Positions 45,035 to 59,349 of a DNA stretch of 64,000 bases are shown piece after piece (positions within the stretch are counted from its first letter, which is position 1; the number at the start of each line of letters is the position of its first letter). A program made the position numbers and the translations under genes. The notes under the pieces were generated by a model that searched no databases, was not told the origin of the DNA, and saw only the letters and a program-made list of their open reading frames with translations. Origin of the DNA: Lineus longissimus (taxonomy: Eukaryota; Nemertea; Pilidiophora; Heteronemertea; Lineidae); NCBI RefSeq assembly GCF_910592395.1, contig NC_088321.1, positions 8,806,001 to 8,870,000 of the forward strand, written 5' to 3'.

Positions 45035-48000
45035 TTATACAGAGTTGAGATGACCGATTGGACAAACTGAGACCGCAATTTCGAGATTCTGCAATGATAA
45101 GTTGTCATTCGATAGCGATATTACACTACTGGCGATGAAAGTCGGTCGGCGATGGCGCTTGTCGTGTCCAATCACGCTCATTTTTGTTATACAGAGTCGA
45201 GATGACCGATTGGACAAATTGAGACCACAATTTCGATATTCTGCGATGATAAGTTGTCATTCGATAGCGATATTACACTACTGGCGATGAAAGTCAATCG
45301 GCGATGGTGCTCGTCGCGACCAATCACGCTCACTTTGGTTTTACAGAGTCGAGATGACCTATGGTCAAACTGAGACTGCAATTTTGAGATTCAGCGATGA
45401 TAAGTTGTCATTCGATAGCGATATTACACTACTGGCGATGAAAGTTGGTCGGCGATGGCGCTCGTCGCGACCAATCACGCACATTTTGGTTATGCAGAGT
45501 CGAGATGATCAAATGGACAAACTGAGACTGCAATTTTGAGATTCTGCGATGATCAGTTGTCATTAGACTAGCAGTATTACGCTACTGGCGATGAAAGTCG
45601 GTCGGTGTTGGCGCTCGTCGCGACCGATCACGCTCATTTTGGTTATACAGAGTTGAGATGAACGATTGGACAAACTGAGACCGCAATTTCGATATTCTGC
45701 AATGATAAGTTGTCATCAGATAGTGATATTACACTACTGGCGATGAAAGTCGGTCGGCGATGGCGCTCGTCGCGACCAATCACGCTCATTTTGGTTATGC
45801 AGAGTCGAGATGCTCAATTGGACAAACTGAGACCGCAATTTTGAGATTCTGCGATGATCAGTTGTCATTAGACTAGCAATATTACACTACTGGCGATGAA
45901 AGTCGGTCAGCGATGGCGCTCATCGCGTCCAATCACGCTCACTTTAGTTATACAGACTCGAGATGACCGATTGGACAAATTGAGACCGCAATTTCGAGAT
46001 TCTGCGATGATAAGTTGTCATTCGATAGCGATATTACACTACTGGCGATGAAAGTCGGTCGGCGATGGCGCTTGTCGCGTTCAATCACGCTCATTTTGGT
46101 CATGCAGAGTCGAGATGACCTATGGTCAAACTGAGACTGCAATTTTGAGATTCTGCGATGATAAGTTGTCATTCGATAGCGATATTACACTACTGGCGAT
46201 GAAAGTTGGTCGGCGATGGCGCTCGTCGCGACCAATCACGCACATTTTGGTTATGCAGAGTCGAGATGATCAATTGGACAAACTGAGACTGCAATTTTGA
46301 GATTCTGCGATGATAAGTTGTCATTAGATAGTGATATTACACTACTGGCGATGAAAGTCAGTCGGCGATGGCGCTCGTCGCGACCAATCACGCTCATTTT
46401 GGTTATGCAGAGTCGAGATGCTCAATTGGACAAACTGAGACCGCAATTTTGAGATTCTGCGATGATCAGTTGTCACTAGACTAGCAATATTACGCTATTG
46501 GCGATGAAAGTTGGTCGGTGTTGGCGCTCGTCGCGACCGATCACGCTCACTTTGGTTATACAGAGTTGAGATGACCGATTGGACAAATTGAGACCGCAAT
46601 TTCGAGATTCTACGATGATAAGTTGTTATTCGATAGCGATATTACACTACTGGCGATGAAAGTCGGTCGGCGATGGCGCTTGTCGCGACCAATCACGCAC
46701 ATTTTGGTTATGCAGAGTCGAGATGATCAATTGGACAAACTGAGACTGCAATTTTGAGATTCTGCGATGATCAGTTGTCATTAGACTAGCAATATTACGC
46801 TACTGGCGATGAAAGTCGGTCGGCGATGGCGCTCGTCGCGACCGATCACGCTCACTTTGGTTATACAGAGTTGAGATGACCGATTGGACAAACTGAGACC
46901 GCAATTTCGAGATTCTGCAATGATAAGTTGTCATTCGATAGCGATATTACACTACTGGCGATGAAAGTCGGTCGGCGATGGCGCTTGTCGTGTCCAATCA
47001 CGCTCATTTTGGTTATACAGAGTCGAGATGACCGATTGGACAAATTGAGACCACAATTTCGATATTCTGCGATGATAAGTTGTCATTCGATAGCGATATT
47101 ACACTGATGGCGATGAAAGTCAATCGGCGATGGTGCTCGTCGCGACCAATCACGCTCACTTTGGTTTTACAGAGTCGAGATGACCTATGGTCAAACTGAG
47201 ACTGCAATTTTGAGATTCAGCGATGATAAGTTGTCATTCGATAGCGATATTACACTACTGGCGATGAAAGTTGGTCGGCGATGGCGCTCGTCGCGACCAA
47301 TCACGCACATTTTGGTTATGCAGAGTCGAGATGATCAAATGGACAAACTGAGACTGCAATTTTGAGATTCTGCGATGATCAGTTGTCATTAGACTAGCAG
47401 TATTACGCTACTGGCGATGAAAGTCGGTCGGTGTTGGCGCTCGTCGCGACCGATCACGCTCATTTTGGTTATACAGAGTTGAGATGAACGATTGGACAAA
47501 CTGAGACCGCAATTTCGATATTCTGCAATGATAAGTTGTCATCAGATAGTGATATTACACTACTGGCGATGAAAGTCGGTCGGCGATGGCGCTCGTCGCG
47601 ACCAATCACGCTCATTTTGGTTATGCAGAGTCGAGATGCTCAATTGGACAAACTGAGACCGCAATTTTGAGATTCTGCGATGATCAGTTGTCATTAGACT
47701 AGCAATATTACACTACTGGCGATGAAAGTCGGTCAGCGATGGCGCTCATCGCGTCCAATCACGCTCACTTTAGTTATACAGACTCGAGATGACCGATTGG
47801 ACAAATTGAGACCGCAATTTCGAGATTCTGCGATGATAAGTTGTCATTCGATAGCGATATTACACTACTGGCGATGAAAGTCGGTCGGCGATGGCGCTTG
47901 TCGCGTTCAATCATGCTCATTTTGGTTATACAGAGTTGAGATGACCGATTGGACAAACTGAGACCGCAATTTCGAGATTCTGCGATGATAAGTTGTCATT

Positions 48001-48687
48001 CGATAGCGATATTAAACTACTGGCGATGAAAGTCGGTCGGCGATGGCGCTCGTCGCGTTCAATCACGCTCATTTTGGTTATACAGAGTCGAGATGACCGA
48101 TTCGACAAATTGAGACAACAATTTCGATATTCTGCGATGATAAGTTGTCATTCGATAGCAATATTACACTGCTGGCGATGAAAGTCGGTCGGCGATGGCG
48201 CTCGTCGCGTTCAACCACGCTCATTTTGGTTATACAGAGTCGAGATGACCGATTGAACAAATTGAGACAACAATTTCGATATTCTGCGATGATAAGTTGT
48301 CATTCGATAGTGATATTACACTGATGGCGATGAAAGTCAATCGGCGATGGTGCTCGTCGCGACCAATCACGCTCACTTTGGTTATGCAGAGTCGCTATGA
48401 CCTATGGTCAAACTGAGACTGCAATTTTGAGATTCTGCGATGATAAGTTGTCATTCGATAGCGATATTACACTACTGGCGATGAAAGTTGGTCGGCGATG
48501 GCGGTCGCCGCGACCAATCATGCACATTTTGGTTATGCAGAGTCGAGATGATCAATTGGACAAACTGAGACTGCTATTTTGAGATTCTGCGATGATCAGT
48601 TGTCATTAGACTAGCAGTATTACGCTACTGGCGATGAAAGTTGGTCGGTGTTGGCGCTCGTCGCGACCAATCACACACATTTTGGTT
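45035..48687. repeat. Higher-order duplication, ~1826-bp blocks (12 monomers)
   Basis: Landmarks 45035/46861, 45187/47013, 45354/47180 and 45948/47774 are all 1826 bp apart. A further 1827-bp shift links 47926-48397 to 49753-50224. Confidence 0.8.
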
Positions 48688-49752
48688 ATGCAGAGTCGAG
48701 ATGATCAATTGGACAAACTGAGACTGCAATTTTGAGCTTCTGCGATGATCAGTTGTCATTAGACTAGCAGTATTACGCTACTGGCGATGAAAGTCGGTCG
48801 GTGTTGGCGCTCGTCGCGACCGATCACGCTCATTTTGGTTATACAGAGTTGAGATGAACGATTGGACAAACTGAGACCGCAATTTCGATATTCTGCAATG
48901 ATAAGTTGTCATCAGATAGTGATATTACACTACTGGCGATGAAAGTCGGTCGGCGATGGCGCTCGTCGCGACCAATCACGCTCATTTTGGTTATGCAGAG
49001 TCGAGATGCTCAATTGGACAAACTGAGACCGCAATTTTGAGATTCTGCGATGATCAGTTGTCATTAGACTAGCAATATTACGCTACTGGCGATGAAAGTT
49101 GGTCGGTGTTGGCGCTCGTCGCGACCGATCACGCTCACTTTGGTTATACAGAGTTGAGATGAACGATTGGACAAAATGAGACCGCAATTTTGATATTCTG
49201 CAATGATAAGTTGTCATTAGATAGTGATATTACACTACTGGCGATGAAAGTCGGTCGGCGATGGCGCTCGTCGCGACCAATCACGCTCATTTTGGTTATG
49301 CAGAGTTGAGATGCTCAATTGGACAAACTGAGACCGCAATTTTGAGATTCTACGATGATTAGTTGACATTAGACTAGCGATATTACACTACTGGCGATGA
49401 AAGTCGGTCAGCGATGGCGCTCATCGCGTCCAATCACGCTCACTTTAGTTATACAGACTCGAGATGACCGATTGGACAAATTGAGACCGCAATTTCGAGA
49501 TTCTGCGATGATAAGTTGTCATTCGATAGCGATATTAAACTACTGGCGATGAAAGTCGGTCGGCGATGGCGCTCGTCGCGACCGATCACGCTCACTTTGG
49601 TTATACAGAGTTGAGATGACCGATTGGACAAACTGAGACCGCAATTTCGAGATTCTGCGATGATAAGTTGTCATTCGATAGCGATATTACACTACTGGCG
49701 ATGAAAGTCGGTCGGCGATGGCGCTTGTCGCGTTCAATCATGCTCATTTTGG

Positions 49753-52700
49753 TTATACAGAGTTGAGATGACCGATTGGACAAACTGAGACCGCAATTTC
49801 GAGATTCTGCGATGATAAGTTGTCATTCGATAGCGATATTAAACTACTGGCGATGAAAGTCGGTCGGCGATGGCGCTCGTCGCGTTCAATCACGCTCATT
49901 TTGGTTATACAGAGTCGAGATGACCGATTCGACAAATTGAGACAACAATTTCGATATTCTGCGATGATAAGTTGTCATTCGATAGCAATATTACACTGCT
50001 GGCGATGAAAGTCGGTCGGCGATGGCGCTCGTCGCGTTCAACCACGCTCATTTTGGTTATACAGAGTCGAGATGACCGATTGAACAAATTGAGACAACAA
50101 TTTCGATATTCTGCGATGATAAGTTGTCATTCGATAGTGATATTACACTGATGGTGATGAAAGTCAATCGGCGATGGTGCTCGTCGCGACCAATCACGCT
50201 CACTTTGGTTATGCAGAGTCGCTATGACCTATGGTCAAACTGAGACTGCAATTTTGAGATTCTGCGATGATAAGTTGTCATTCGATAGCGATATTACACT
50301 ACTGGCGATGAAAGTTGGTCGGCGATGGCGGTCGCCGCGACCAATCATGCACATTTTGGTTATGCAGAGTCGAGATGATCAATTGGACAAACTGAGACTG
50401 CAATTTTGAGATTCTGCGATGATCAGTTGTCATTAGACTAGCAGTATTACGCTACTGGCGATGAAAGTTGGTCGGTGTTGGCGCTCGTCGCGACCGATCA
50501 CGCTCACTTTGGTTATACAGAGTTGAGATGAACGATTGGACAAACTGAGACCGCAATTTCGATATTCTGCAATGATAAGTTGTCATTAGATAGTGATATT
50601 ACACTACTGGCGATGAAAGTCGGTCAGCGATGGCGCTCGTCGCGACCAATCACGCTCATTTTGGTTATGCAGAGTCGAGATGCTCAATTGGACAAACTGA
50701 GACCGCAATTTTGAGATTCTGCGATGATTAGTTGACATTAGACGAGCGATATTACACTACTGGCGATGAAAGTCGGTCAGCGATGGCGCTAATCACGTCC
50801 AATCACGCTCACTTTGGTTATACAGAGTCGAGATGACCGATTGGACAAATTGAGACCACAATTTCGATATTCTGCGATGATAAGTTGTCATTCGATAGCG
50901 ATATTACACTGATGGCGATGAAAGTCAATCGGCGATGGTGCTCGTCGCGACCAATCACGCTCACTTTGGTTTTACAGAGTCGAGATGACCTATGGTCAAA
51001 CTGAGACTGCAATTTTGAGATTCAGCGATGATAAGTTGTCATTCGATAGCGATATTACACTACTGGCGATGAAAGTTGGTCGGCGATGGCGCTCGTCGCG
51101 ACCAATCACGCTCACTTTGGTTATACAGAGTTGAGATGACCGATTGGACAAACTGAGACCGCAATTTCGAGATTCTGCGATGATCAGTTGTCATTCGATA
51201 GCGATATTACACTACTGGCGATGAAAGTCGGTCGGCGATGGCGCTTGTCGCGTTCAATCATGCTCATTTTGGTTATACAGAGTTGAGATGACCGATTGGA
51301 CAAACTGAGACCGCAATTTCGAGATTCTGCGATGATAAGTTGTCATTCGATAGCGATATTAAACTACTGGCGATGAAAGTCGGTCGGCAATGGCGCTCGT
51401 CGCGTTCAATCACGCTCATTTTGGTTATACAGAGTCGAGATGACCGATTCGACAAATTGAGACAACAATTTCGATATTCTGCGATGATAAGTTGTCATTC
51501 GATAGCAATATTACACTGCTGGCGATGAAAGTCGGTCGGCGATGGCGCTCGTCGCGTTCAACCACGCTCATTTTGGTTATACAGAGTCGAGATGACCGAT
51601 TGAACAAATTGAGACAACAATTTCGATATTCTGCGATGATAAGTTGTCATTCGATAGTGATATTACACTGATGGCGATGAAAGTCAATCGGCGATGGTGC
51701 TCGTCGCGACCAATCACGCTCACTTTGGTTATGCAGAGTCGCTATGACCTATGGTCAAACTGAGACTGAAATTTTGAGATTCTGCGATGATAAGTTGTCA
51801 TTCGATAGCGATATTACACTACTGGCGATGAAAGTTGGTCGGCGATGGCGGTCGCCGCGACCAATCATGCACATTTTGGTTATGCAGAGTCGAGATGATC
51901 AATTGGACAAACTGAGACTGCAATTTTGAGATTCTGCGATGATAAGTTGTCATTAGACTAGCAGTATTACGCTACTGGCGATGAAAGTTGGTCGGTGTTG
52001 GCGCTCGTCGCGACCGATCACGCTCACTTTGGTTATACAGAGTTGAGATGAACGATTGGACAAACTGAGACCGCAATTTCGATATTCTGCAATGATAAGT
52101 TGTCATTAGATAGTGATATTACACTACTGGCGATGAAAGTCGGTCAGCGATGGCGCTCGTCGCGACCAATCACGCTCATTTTGGTTATGCAGAGTCGAGA
52201 TGCTCAATTGGACAAACTGAGACCGCAATTTTGAGATTCTGCGATGATTAGTTGACATTAGACGAGCGATATTACACTACTGGCGATGAAAGTCGGTCAG
52301 CGATGGCGCTCATCGCGTCCAATCACGCTCACTTTGGTTATACAGAGTCGAGATGACCGATTGGACAAATTGAGACCACAATTTCGATATTCTGCGATGA
52401 TAAGTTGTCATTCGATAGCGATATTACACTGATGGCGATGAAAGTCAATCGGCGATGGTGCTCGTCGCGACCAATCACGCTCACTTTGGTTTTACAGAGT
52501 CGAGATGACCTATGGTCAAACTGAGACTGCAATTTTGAGATTCAGCGATGATAAGTTGTCATTCGATAGCGATATTACACTACTGGCGATGAAAGTTGGT
52601 CGGCGATGGCGCTCGTCGCGACCAATCACGCACATTTTGGTTATGCAGAGTCGAGATGATCAATTGGACAAACTGAGACTGTAATTTTGAGATTCTGCGA

Positions 52701-52800
52701 TGATCAGTTGTCATTAGACTAGCAGTATTACGCTACTGGCGATGAAAGTCGGTCGGTGTTGGCGCTCGTCGCGACCGATCACGCTCATTTTGGTTATACA
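49753..52800. repeat. Higher-order duplication, 1520-bp blocks (10 monomers)
   Basis: Landmarks 49753/51273, 49905/51425, 50224/51744 and 50818/52338 are exactly 1520 bp apart. Confidence 0.8.
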
Positions 52801-53250
52801 GAGTTGAGATGAACGATTGGACAAACTGAGACCGCAATTTCGATATTCTGCAATGATAAGTTGTCATCAGATAGTGATATTACACTACTGGCGATGAAAG
52901 TCGGTCGGCGATGGCGCTCGTCGCGACCAATCACGCTCATTTTGGTTATGCAGAGTCGAGATGCTCAATTGGACAAACTGAGACCGCAATTTTGAGATTC
53001 TGCGATGATCAGTTGTCATTAGACTAGCAATATTACGCTACTGGCGATGAAAGTTGGTCGGTGTTGGCGCTCGTCGCGACCGATCACGCTCACTTTGGTT
53101 ATACAGAGTTGAGATGAACGATTGGACAAACTGAGACCGCAATTTTGATATTCTGCAATGATAAGTTGTCATTAGATAGTGATATTACACTACTGGCGAT
53201 GAAAGTCGGTCGGCGATGGCGCTCGTCGCGACCAATCACGCTCATTTTGG

Positions 53251-56200
53251 TTATGCAGAGTTGAGATGCTCAATTGGACAAACTGAGACCGCAATTTTGA
53301 GATTCTGCGATGATAAGTTGTCATTCGATAGCGATATTACACTGATGGCGATGAAAGTCAATCGGCGATGGTGCTCGTCGCGACCAATCACGCACATTTT
53401 GGTTATGCAGAGTCGAGATGACCTATGGTCAAACTGAGACTGCAATTTTGAGATTCTGCGATGATAAGTTGTCATTCGATAGCGATATTACACTACTGGC
53501 GATGAAAGTTGGTCGGCGATGGCGCTCGTTGCGACCAATCACGCACATTTTGGTTATGCAGAGTCGAGATGCTCAATTGGACAAACTGAGACCGCAATTT
53601 TGAGATTCTGCGATGATCAGTTGTCATAAGACTAGCAATATTACGCAACTGGCGATGAAAGTTGGTCGGTGTTGGCGCTCGTCGCGACCGATCACGCTCA
53701 CTTTGGTTATACAGAGTTGAGATGAACGATTGGACAAACTGAGACCGCAATTTCGATATTCTGCGATGATAAGTTGTCATTCGATAGCGATATTACCATA
53801 CTGGCGATGAAAGTCGGTCGGCGATGGCGCTCGTCGCGACCAATCACGCTCACTTTGGTTATGCAGAGTCGAGATGACCGATGGTCAAACTGAGACTGCA
53901 ATTTTGAGATTCTGCGATGATAAGTTGTCATTCGATAGCGATATTACACTACTGGCGATGAAAGTTGGTCGGCGATGGCACTCGTCGCGACCAATCACGC
54001 ACATTTTGGTTATGCAGAGTCGAGATGATCAATTGGACAAACTGAGACTGCAATTTTGAGATTCTGCGATGATCAGTTGTCATTAGACTAGCAATATTAC
54101 GCTACTGGCGATGAAAGTCGGTCGGCGATGGGGCTCGTCGCGACCAATCACGCTCATTTTGGTTATACAGAGTTGAGATGACCGATTGGACAAACTGAGA
54201 CCGCAATTTCGATATTCTGCAATGATAAGTTGTCATCAGATAGTGATATTACACTACTGGCGATGAAAGTCGGTCGGCGATGGCGCTCGTCGCGACCAAT
54301 CACGCTCATTTTGGTTATGCAGAGTCGAGATGCTCAATTGGACAAACTGAGACCGCAATTTTGAGATTCTGCGATGATTAGTTGTCATTAGACTAGCAAT
54401 ATTACGCTACTGGCGATGAAAGTTGGTCGGTGTTGGCGCTCGTCGCGACCGATCACGCTCACTTTGGTTATACAGAGTTGAGATGAACGATTGGACAAAC
54501 TGAGACCGCAATTTTGATATTCTGCAATGATAAGTTGTCATTAGATAGTGATATTACACTACTGGCGATGAAAGTCGGTCGGCGATGGCGCTCGTCGCGA
54601 CTAATCACGCTCATTTTGGTTATGCAGAGTCGAGATGCTCAATTGGACAAACTGAGACCGCAATTTTGAGATTCTACGATGATTAGTTGACATTAGACTA
54701 GCGATATTACACTACTGGCGATGAAAGTCGGTCAGCGATGGCGCTCATCGCGTCCAATCACGCTCACTTTAGTTATACAGACTCGAGATGACCGATTGGA
54801 CAAATTGAGACCACAATTTCGATATTCTGCGATGATAAGTTGTCATTCGATAGCGATATTACACTGATGGCGATGAAAGTCAATCGGCGATGGTGCTCGT
54901 CGCGACCAATCACGCACATTTTGGTTATGCAGAGTCGAGATGACCTATGGTCAAACTGAGACTGCAATTTTGAGATTCTGCGATGATAAGTTGTCATTCG
55001 ATAGCGATATTACACTACTGGCGATGAAAGTTGGTCGGCGATGGCGCTCGTTGCGACCAATCACGCACATTTTGGTTATGCAGAGTCGAGATGCTCAATT
55101 GGACAAACTGAGACCGCAATTTTGAGATTCTGCGATGATCAGTTGTCATCAGATAGTGATATTACACTACTGGCGATGAAAGTCGGTCGGCGATGGTGCT
55201 CGTCGCGACCAATCACGCTCTCTTTGGTTTTACAGAGTCGAGATGACCTATGGTCAAACTGAGACTGCAATTTTGAGATTCAGCGATGATAAGTTGTCAT
55301 TCGATAGCGATATTACACTACTGGCGATGAAAGTTGGTCGGCGATGGCGCTCGTCGCGACCAATCACGCACATTTTGGTTATGCAGAGTCGAGATGATCA
55401 ATTGGACAAACTGAGACTGTAATTTTGAGATTCTGCGATGATCAGTTGTCATTAGACTAGCAGTATTACGCTACTGGCGATGAAAGTCGGTCGGTGTTGG
55501 CGCTCGTCGCGACCGATCACGCTCATTTTGGTTATACAGAGTTGAGATGAACGATTGGACAAACTGAGACCGCAATTTCGATATTCTGCAATGATAAGTT
55601 GTCATCAGATAGTGATATTACACTACTGGCGATGAAAGTCGGTCGGCGATGGCGCTCGTCGCGACCAATCACGCTCATTTTGGTTATGCAGAGTCGAGAT
55701 GCTCAATTGGACAAACTGAGACTGCAATTTTGAGATTCTGCGATGATTAGTTGTCATTAGACTAGCAATATTACGCTACTGGCGATGAAAGTTGGTCGGT
55801 GTTGGCGCTCGTCGCGACCGATCACGCTCACTTTGGTTATACAGAGTTGAGATGAACGATTGGACAAACTGAGACCGCAATTTTGATATTCTGCAATGAT
55901 AAGTTGTCATTAGATAGTGATATTACACTACTGGCGATGAAAGTCGGTCGGCGATGGCGCTCGTCGCGACCAATCACGCTCATTTTGGTTATGCAGAGTT
56001 GAGATGCTCAATTGGACAAACTGAGACCGCAATTTTGAGATTCTACGATGATTAGTTGACATTAGACTAGCGATATTACACTACTGGCGATGAAAGTCGG
56101 TCAGCGATGGCGCTCATCGCGTCCAATCACGCTCACTTTAGTTATACAGACTCGAGATGACCGATTGGACAAATTGAGACCACAATTTCGATATTCTGCG

Positions 56201-58470
56201 ATGATAAGTTGTCATTCGATAGCGATATTACACTGATGGCGATGAAAGTCAATCGGCGATGGTGCTCGTCGCGACCAATCACGCACATTTTGGTTATGCA
56301 GAGTCGAGATGACCTATGGTCAAACTGAGACTGCAATTTTGAGATTCTGCGATGATAAGTTGTCATTCGATAGCGATATTACACTACTGGCGATGAAAGT
56401 TGGTCGGCGATGGCGCTCGTTGCGACCAATCACGCACATTTTGGTTATGCAGAGTCGAGATGCTCAATTGGACAAACTGAGACCGCAATTTTGAGATTCT
56501 GCGATGATCAGTTGTCATAAGACTAGCAATATTACGCAACTGGCGATGAAAGTTGGTCGGTGTTGGCGCTCGTCGCGACCGATCACGCTCACTTTGGTTA
56601 TACAGAGTTGAGATGAACGATTGGACAAACTGAGACCGCAATTTCGATATTCTGCGATGATAAGTTGTCATTCGATAGCGATATTACCATACTGGCGATG
56701 AAAGTCGGTCGGCGATGGCGCTCGTCACGACCAATCACGCTCACTTTGGTTATGCAGAGTCGAGATGACCTATGGTCAAACTGAGACTGCAATTTTGAGA
56801 TTCTGCGATGATAAGTTGTCATTCGATAGCGATATTACACTACTGGCGATGAAAGTTGGTCGGCGATGGCACTCGTCGCGACCAATCACGCACATTTTGG
56901 TTATGCAGAGTCGAGATGATCAATTGGACAAACTGAGACTGCAATTTTGAGATTCTGCGATGATCAGTTGTCATTAGACTAGCAATATTACGCTACTGGC
57001 GATGAAAGTCGGTCGGCGATGGGGCTCGTCGCGACCGATCACGCTCACTTTGGTTATACAGAGTTGAGATGACCGATTGGACAAACTGAGACCGCAATTT
57101 CGATATTCTGCAATGATAAGTTGTCATCAGATAGTGATATTACACTACTGGCGATGAAAGTCGGTCGGCGATGGCGCTCGTCGCGACCAATCACGCTCAT
57201 TTTGGTTATGCAGTCGAGATGCTTGATTGGACAAACTGAGACTGCAATTTTGAGATTCTGCAATGATTAGTTGTCATTAGACTAGCAATATTACGCTACT
57301 GGCGATGAAAGTTGGTCGGTGTTGGCGCTCGTCGCGACCGATCACGCTCACTTTGGTTATACAGAGTTGAGATGAACGATTGGACAAACTGAGACCGCAA
57401 TTTTGATATTCTGCAATGATAAGTTGTCATTAGATAGTGATATTACACTACTGGCGATGAAAGTCGGTCGGCGATGGCGCTCGTCGCGACCAATCACGCT
57501 CATTTTGGTTATGCAGAGTCGAGATGCTCAATTGGACAAACTGAGACCGCAATTTTGAGATTCTACGATGATTAGTTGACATTAGACTAGCGATATTACA
57601 CTACTGGCGATGAAAGTCGGTCAGCGATGGCGCTCATCGCGTCCAATCACGCTCACTTTAGTTATACAGACTCGAGATGACCGATTGGACAAATTGAGAC
57701 CACAATTTCGATATTCTGCGATGATAAGTTGTCATTCGATAGCGATATTACACTGATGGCGATGAAAGTCAATCGGCGATGGTGCTCGTCGCGACCAATC
57801 ACGCACATTTTGGTTATGCAGAGTCGAGATGACCTATGGTCAAACTGAGACTGCAATTTTGAGATTCTGCGATGATAAGTTGTCATTCGATAGCGATATT
57901 ACACTACTGGCGATGAAAGTTGGTCGGCGATGGCGCTCGTTGCGACCAATCACGCACATTTTGGTTATGCAGAGTCGAGATGCTCAATTGGACAAACTGA
58001 GACCGCAATTTTGAGATTCTGCGATGATCAGTTGTCATAAGACTAGCAATATTACGCAACTGGCGATGAAAGTTGGTCGGTGTTGGCGCTCGTCGCGACC
58101 GATCACGCTCACTTTGGTTATACAGAGTTGAGATGAACGATTGGACAAACTGAGACCGCAATTTCGATATTCTGCGATGATAAGTTGTCATTCGATAGCG
58201 ATATTACCATACTGGCGATGAAAGTCGGTCGGCGATGGCGCTCGTCACGACCAATCACGCTCACTTTGGTTATGCAGAGTCGAGATGACCTATGGTCAAA
58301 CTGAGACTGCAATTTTGAGATTCTGCGATGATAAGTTGTCATTCGATAGCGATATTACACTACTGGCGATGAAAGTTGGTCGGCGATGGCACTCGTCGCG
58401 ACCAATCACGCACATTTTGGTTATGCAGAGTCGAGATGATCAATTGGACAAACTGAGACCGCAATTTTGA
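53251..58470. repeat. Higher-order duplications of 9 and 10 monomers
   Basis: 54773/56142 (1369 bp), 56142/57662 (1520 bp), 56309/57829 (1520 bp) and 56598/58118 (1520 bp) carry matching monomer variants. The block size changes along the array. Confidence 0.75.
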
Positions 58471-59349
58471 GATTCTGCGATGATTAGTTGTCACTAGACT
58501 AGGAATATTACGCTATTGGCGATAAAAGTTGGTCGGTGTTGGCGCTCGTCGCGAATGATCACGCTCACTTTGGTTATACAGAGTTGAGATGACCGATTGG
58601 ACAAACTGAGACCGCAATTTCGAGATTCTACGATGATAAGTTGTCATTCGATAGCGATATTACACTACTGGCGATGAAAGTCGGTCGGCGATGGCGCTTG
58701 TCGCGACCAATCACGCACATTTTGGTTATGCAGAGTCGAGATGATCAATTGGACAAACTGAGACTGCAATTTTGAGATTCTGCGATGATCAGTTGTCATT
58801 AGACTAGCAATATTACGCTACTGGCGATGAAAGTCGGTCGGCGATGGGGCTCGTCGCGACCGATCACGCTCACTTTGGTTATACAGAGTTGAGATGACCG
58901 ATTGGACAAACTGAGACCGCAATTTCGAGATTCTGCGATGATAAGTTGTCATTCGATAGCGATATTAAACTACTGGCGATGAAAGTCGGTCGGCGATGGC
59001 GCTCGTCGCGTTCAATCACGCTCATTTTGGTTATACAGAGTCGAGATGACCGATTGGACAAATTGAGACAACAATTTCGATATTCTGCGATGATAAGTTG
59101 TCATTCGATAGCAATATTACACTGCTGGCGATGAAAGTCGGTCGGCGATGGCGCTCGTCGCGTTCAATCACGCTCATTTTGGTTATACAGAGTCAGGATG
59201 ACCGATTGAACAAATTGAGACAACAATTTCGATATTCTGCGATGATAAGTTGTCATTCGATAGTGATATTACACTGATGGCGATGAAAGTCAATCGGCGA
59301 TGGTGCTCGTCGCGACCAATCACGCTCACTTTGGTTATGCAGAGTCGCT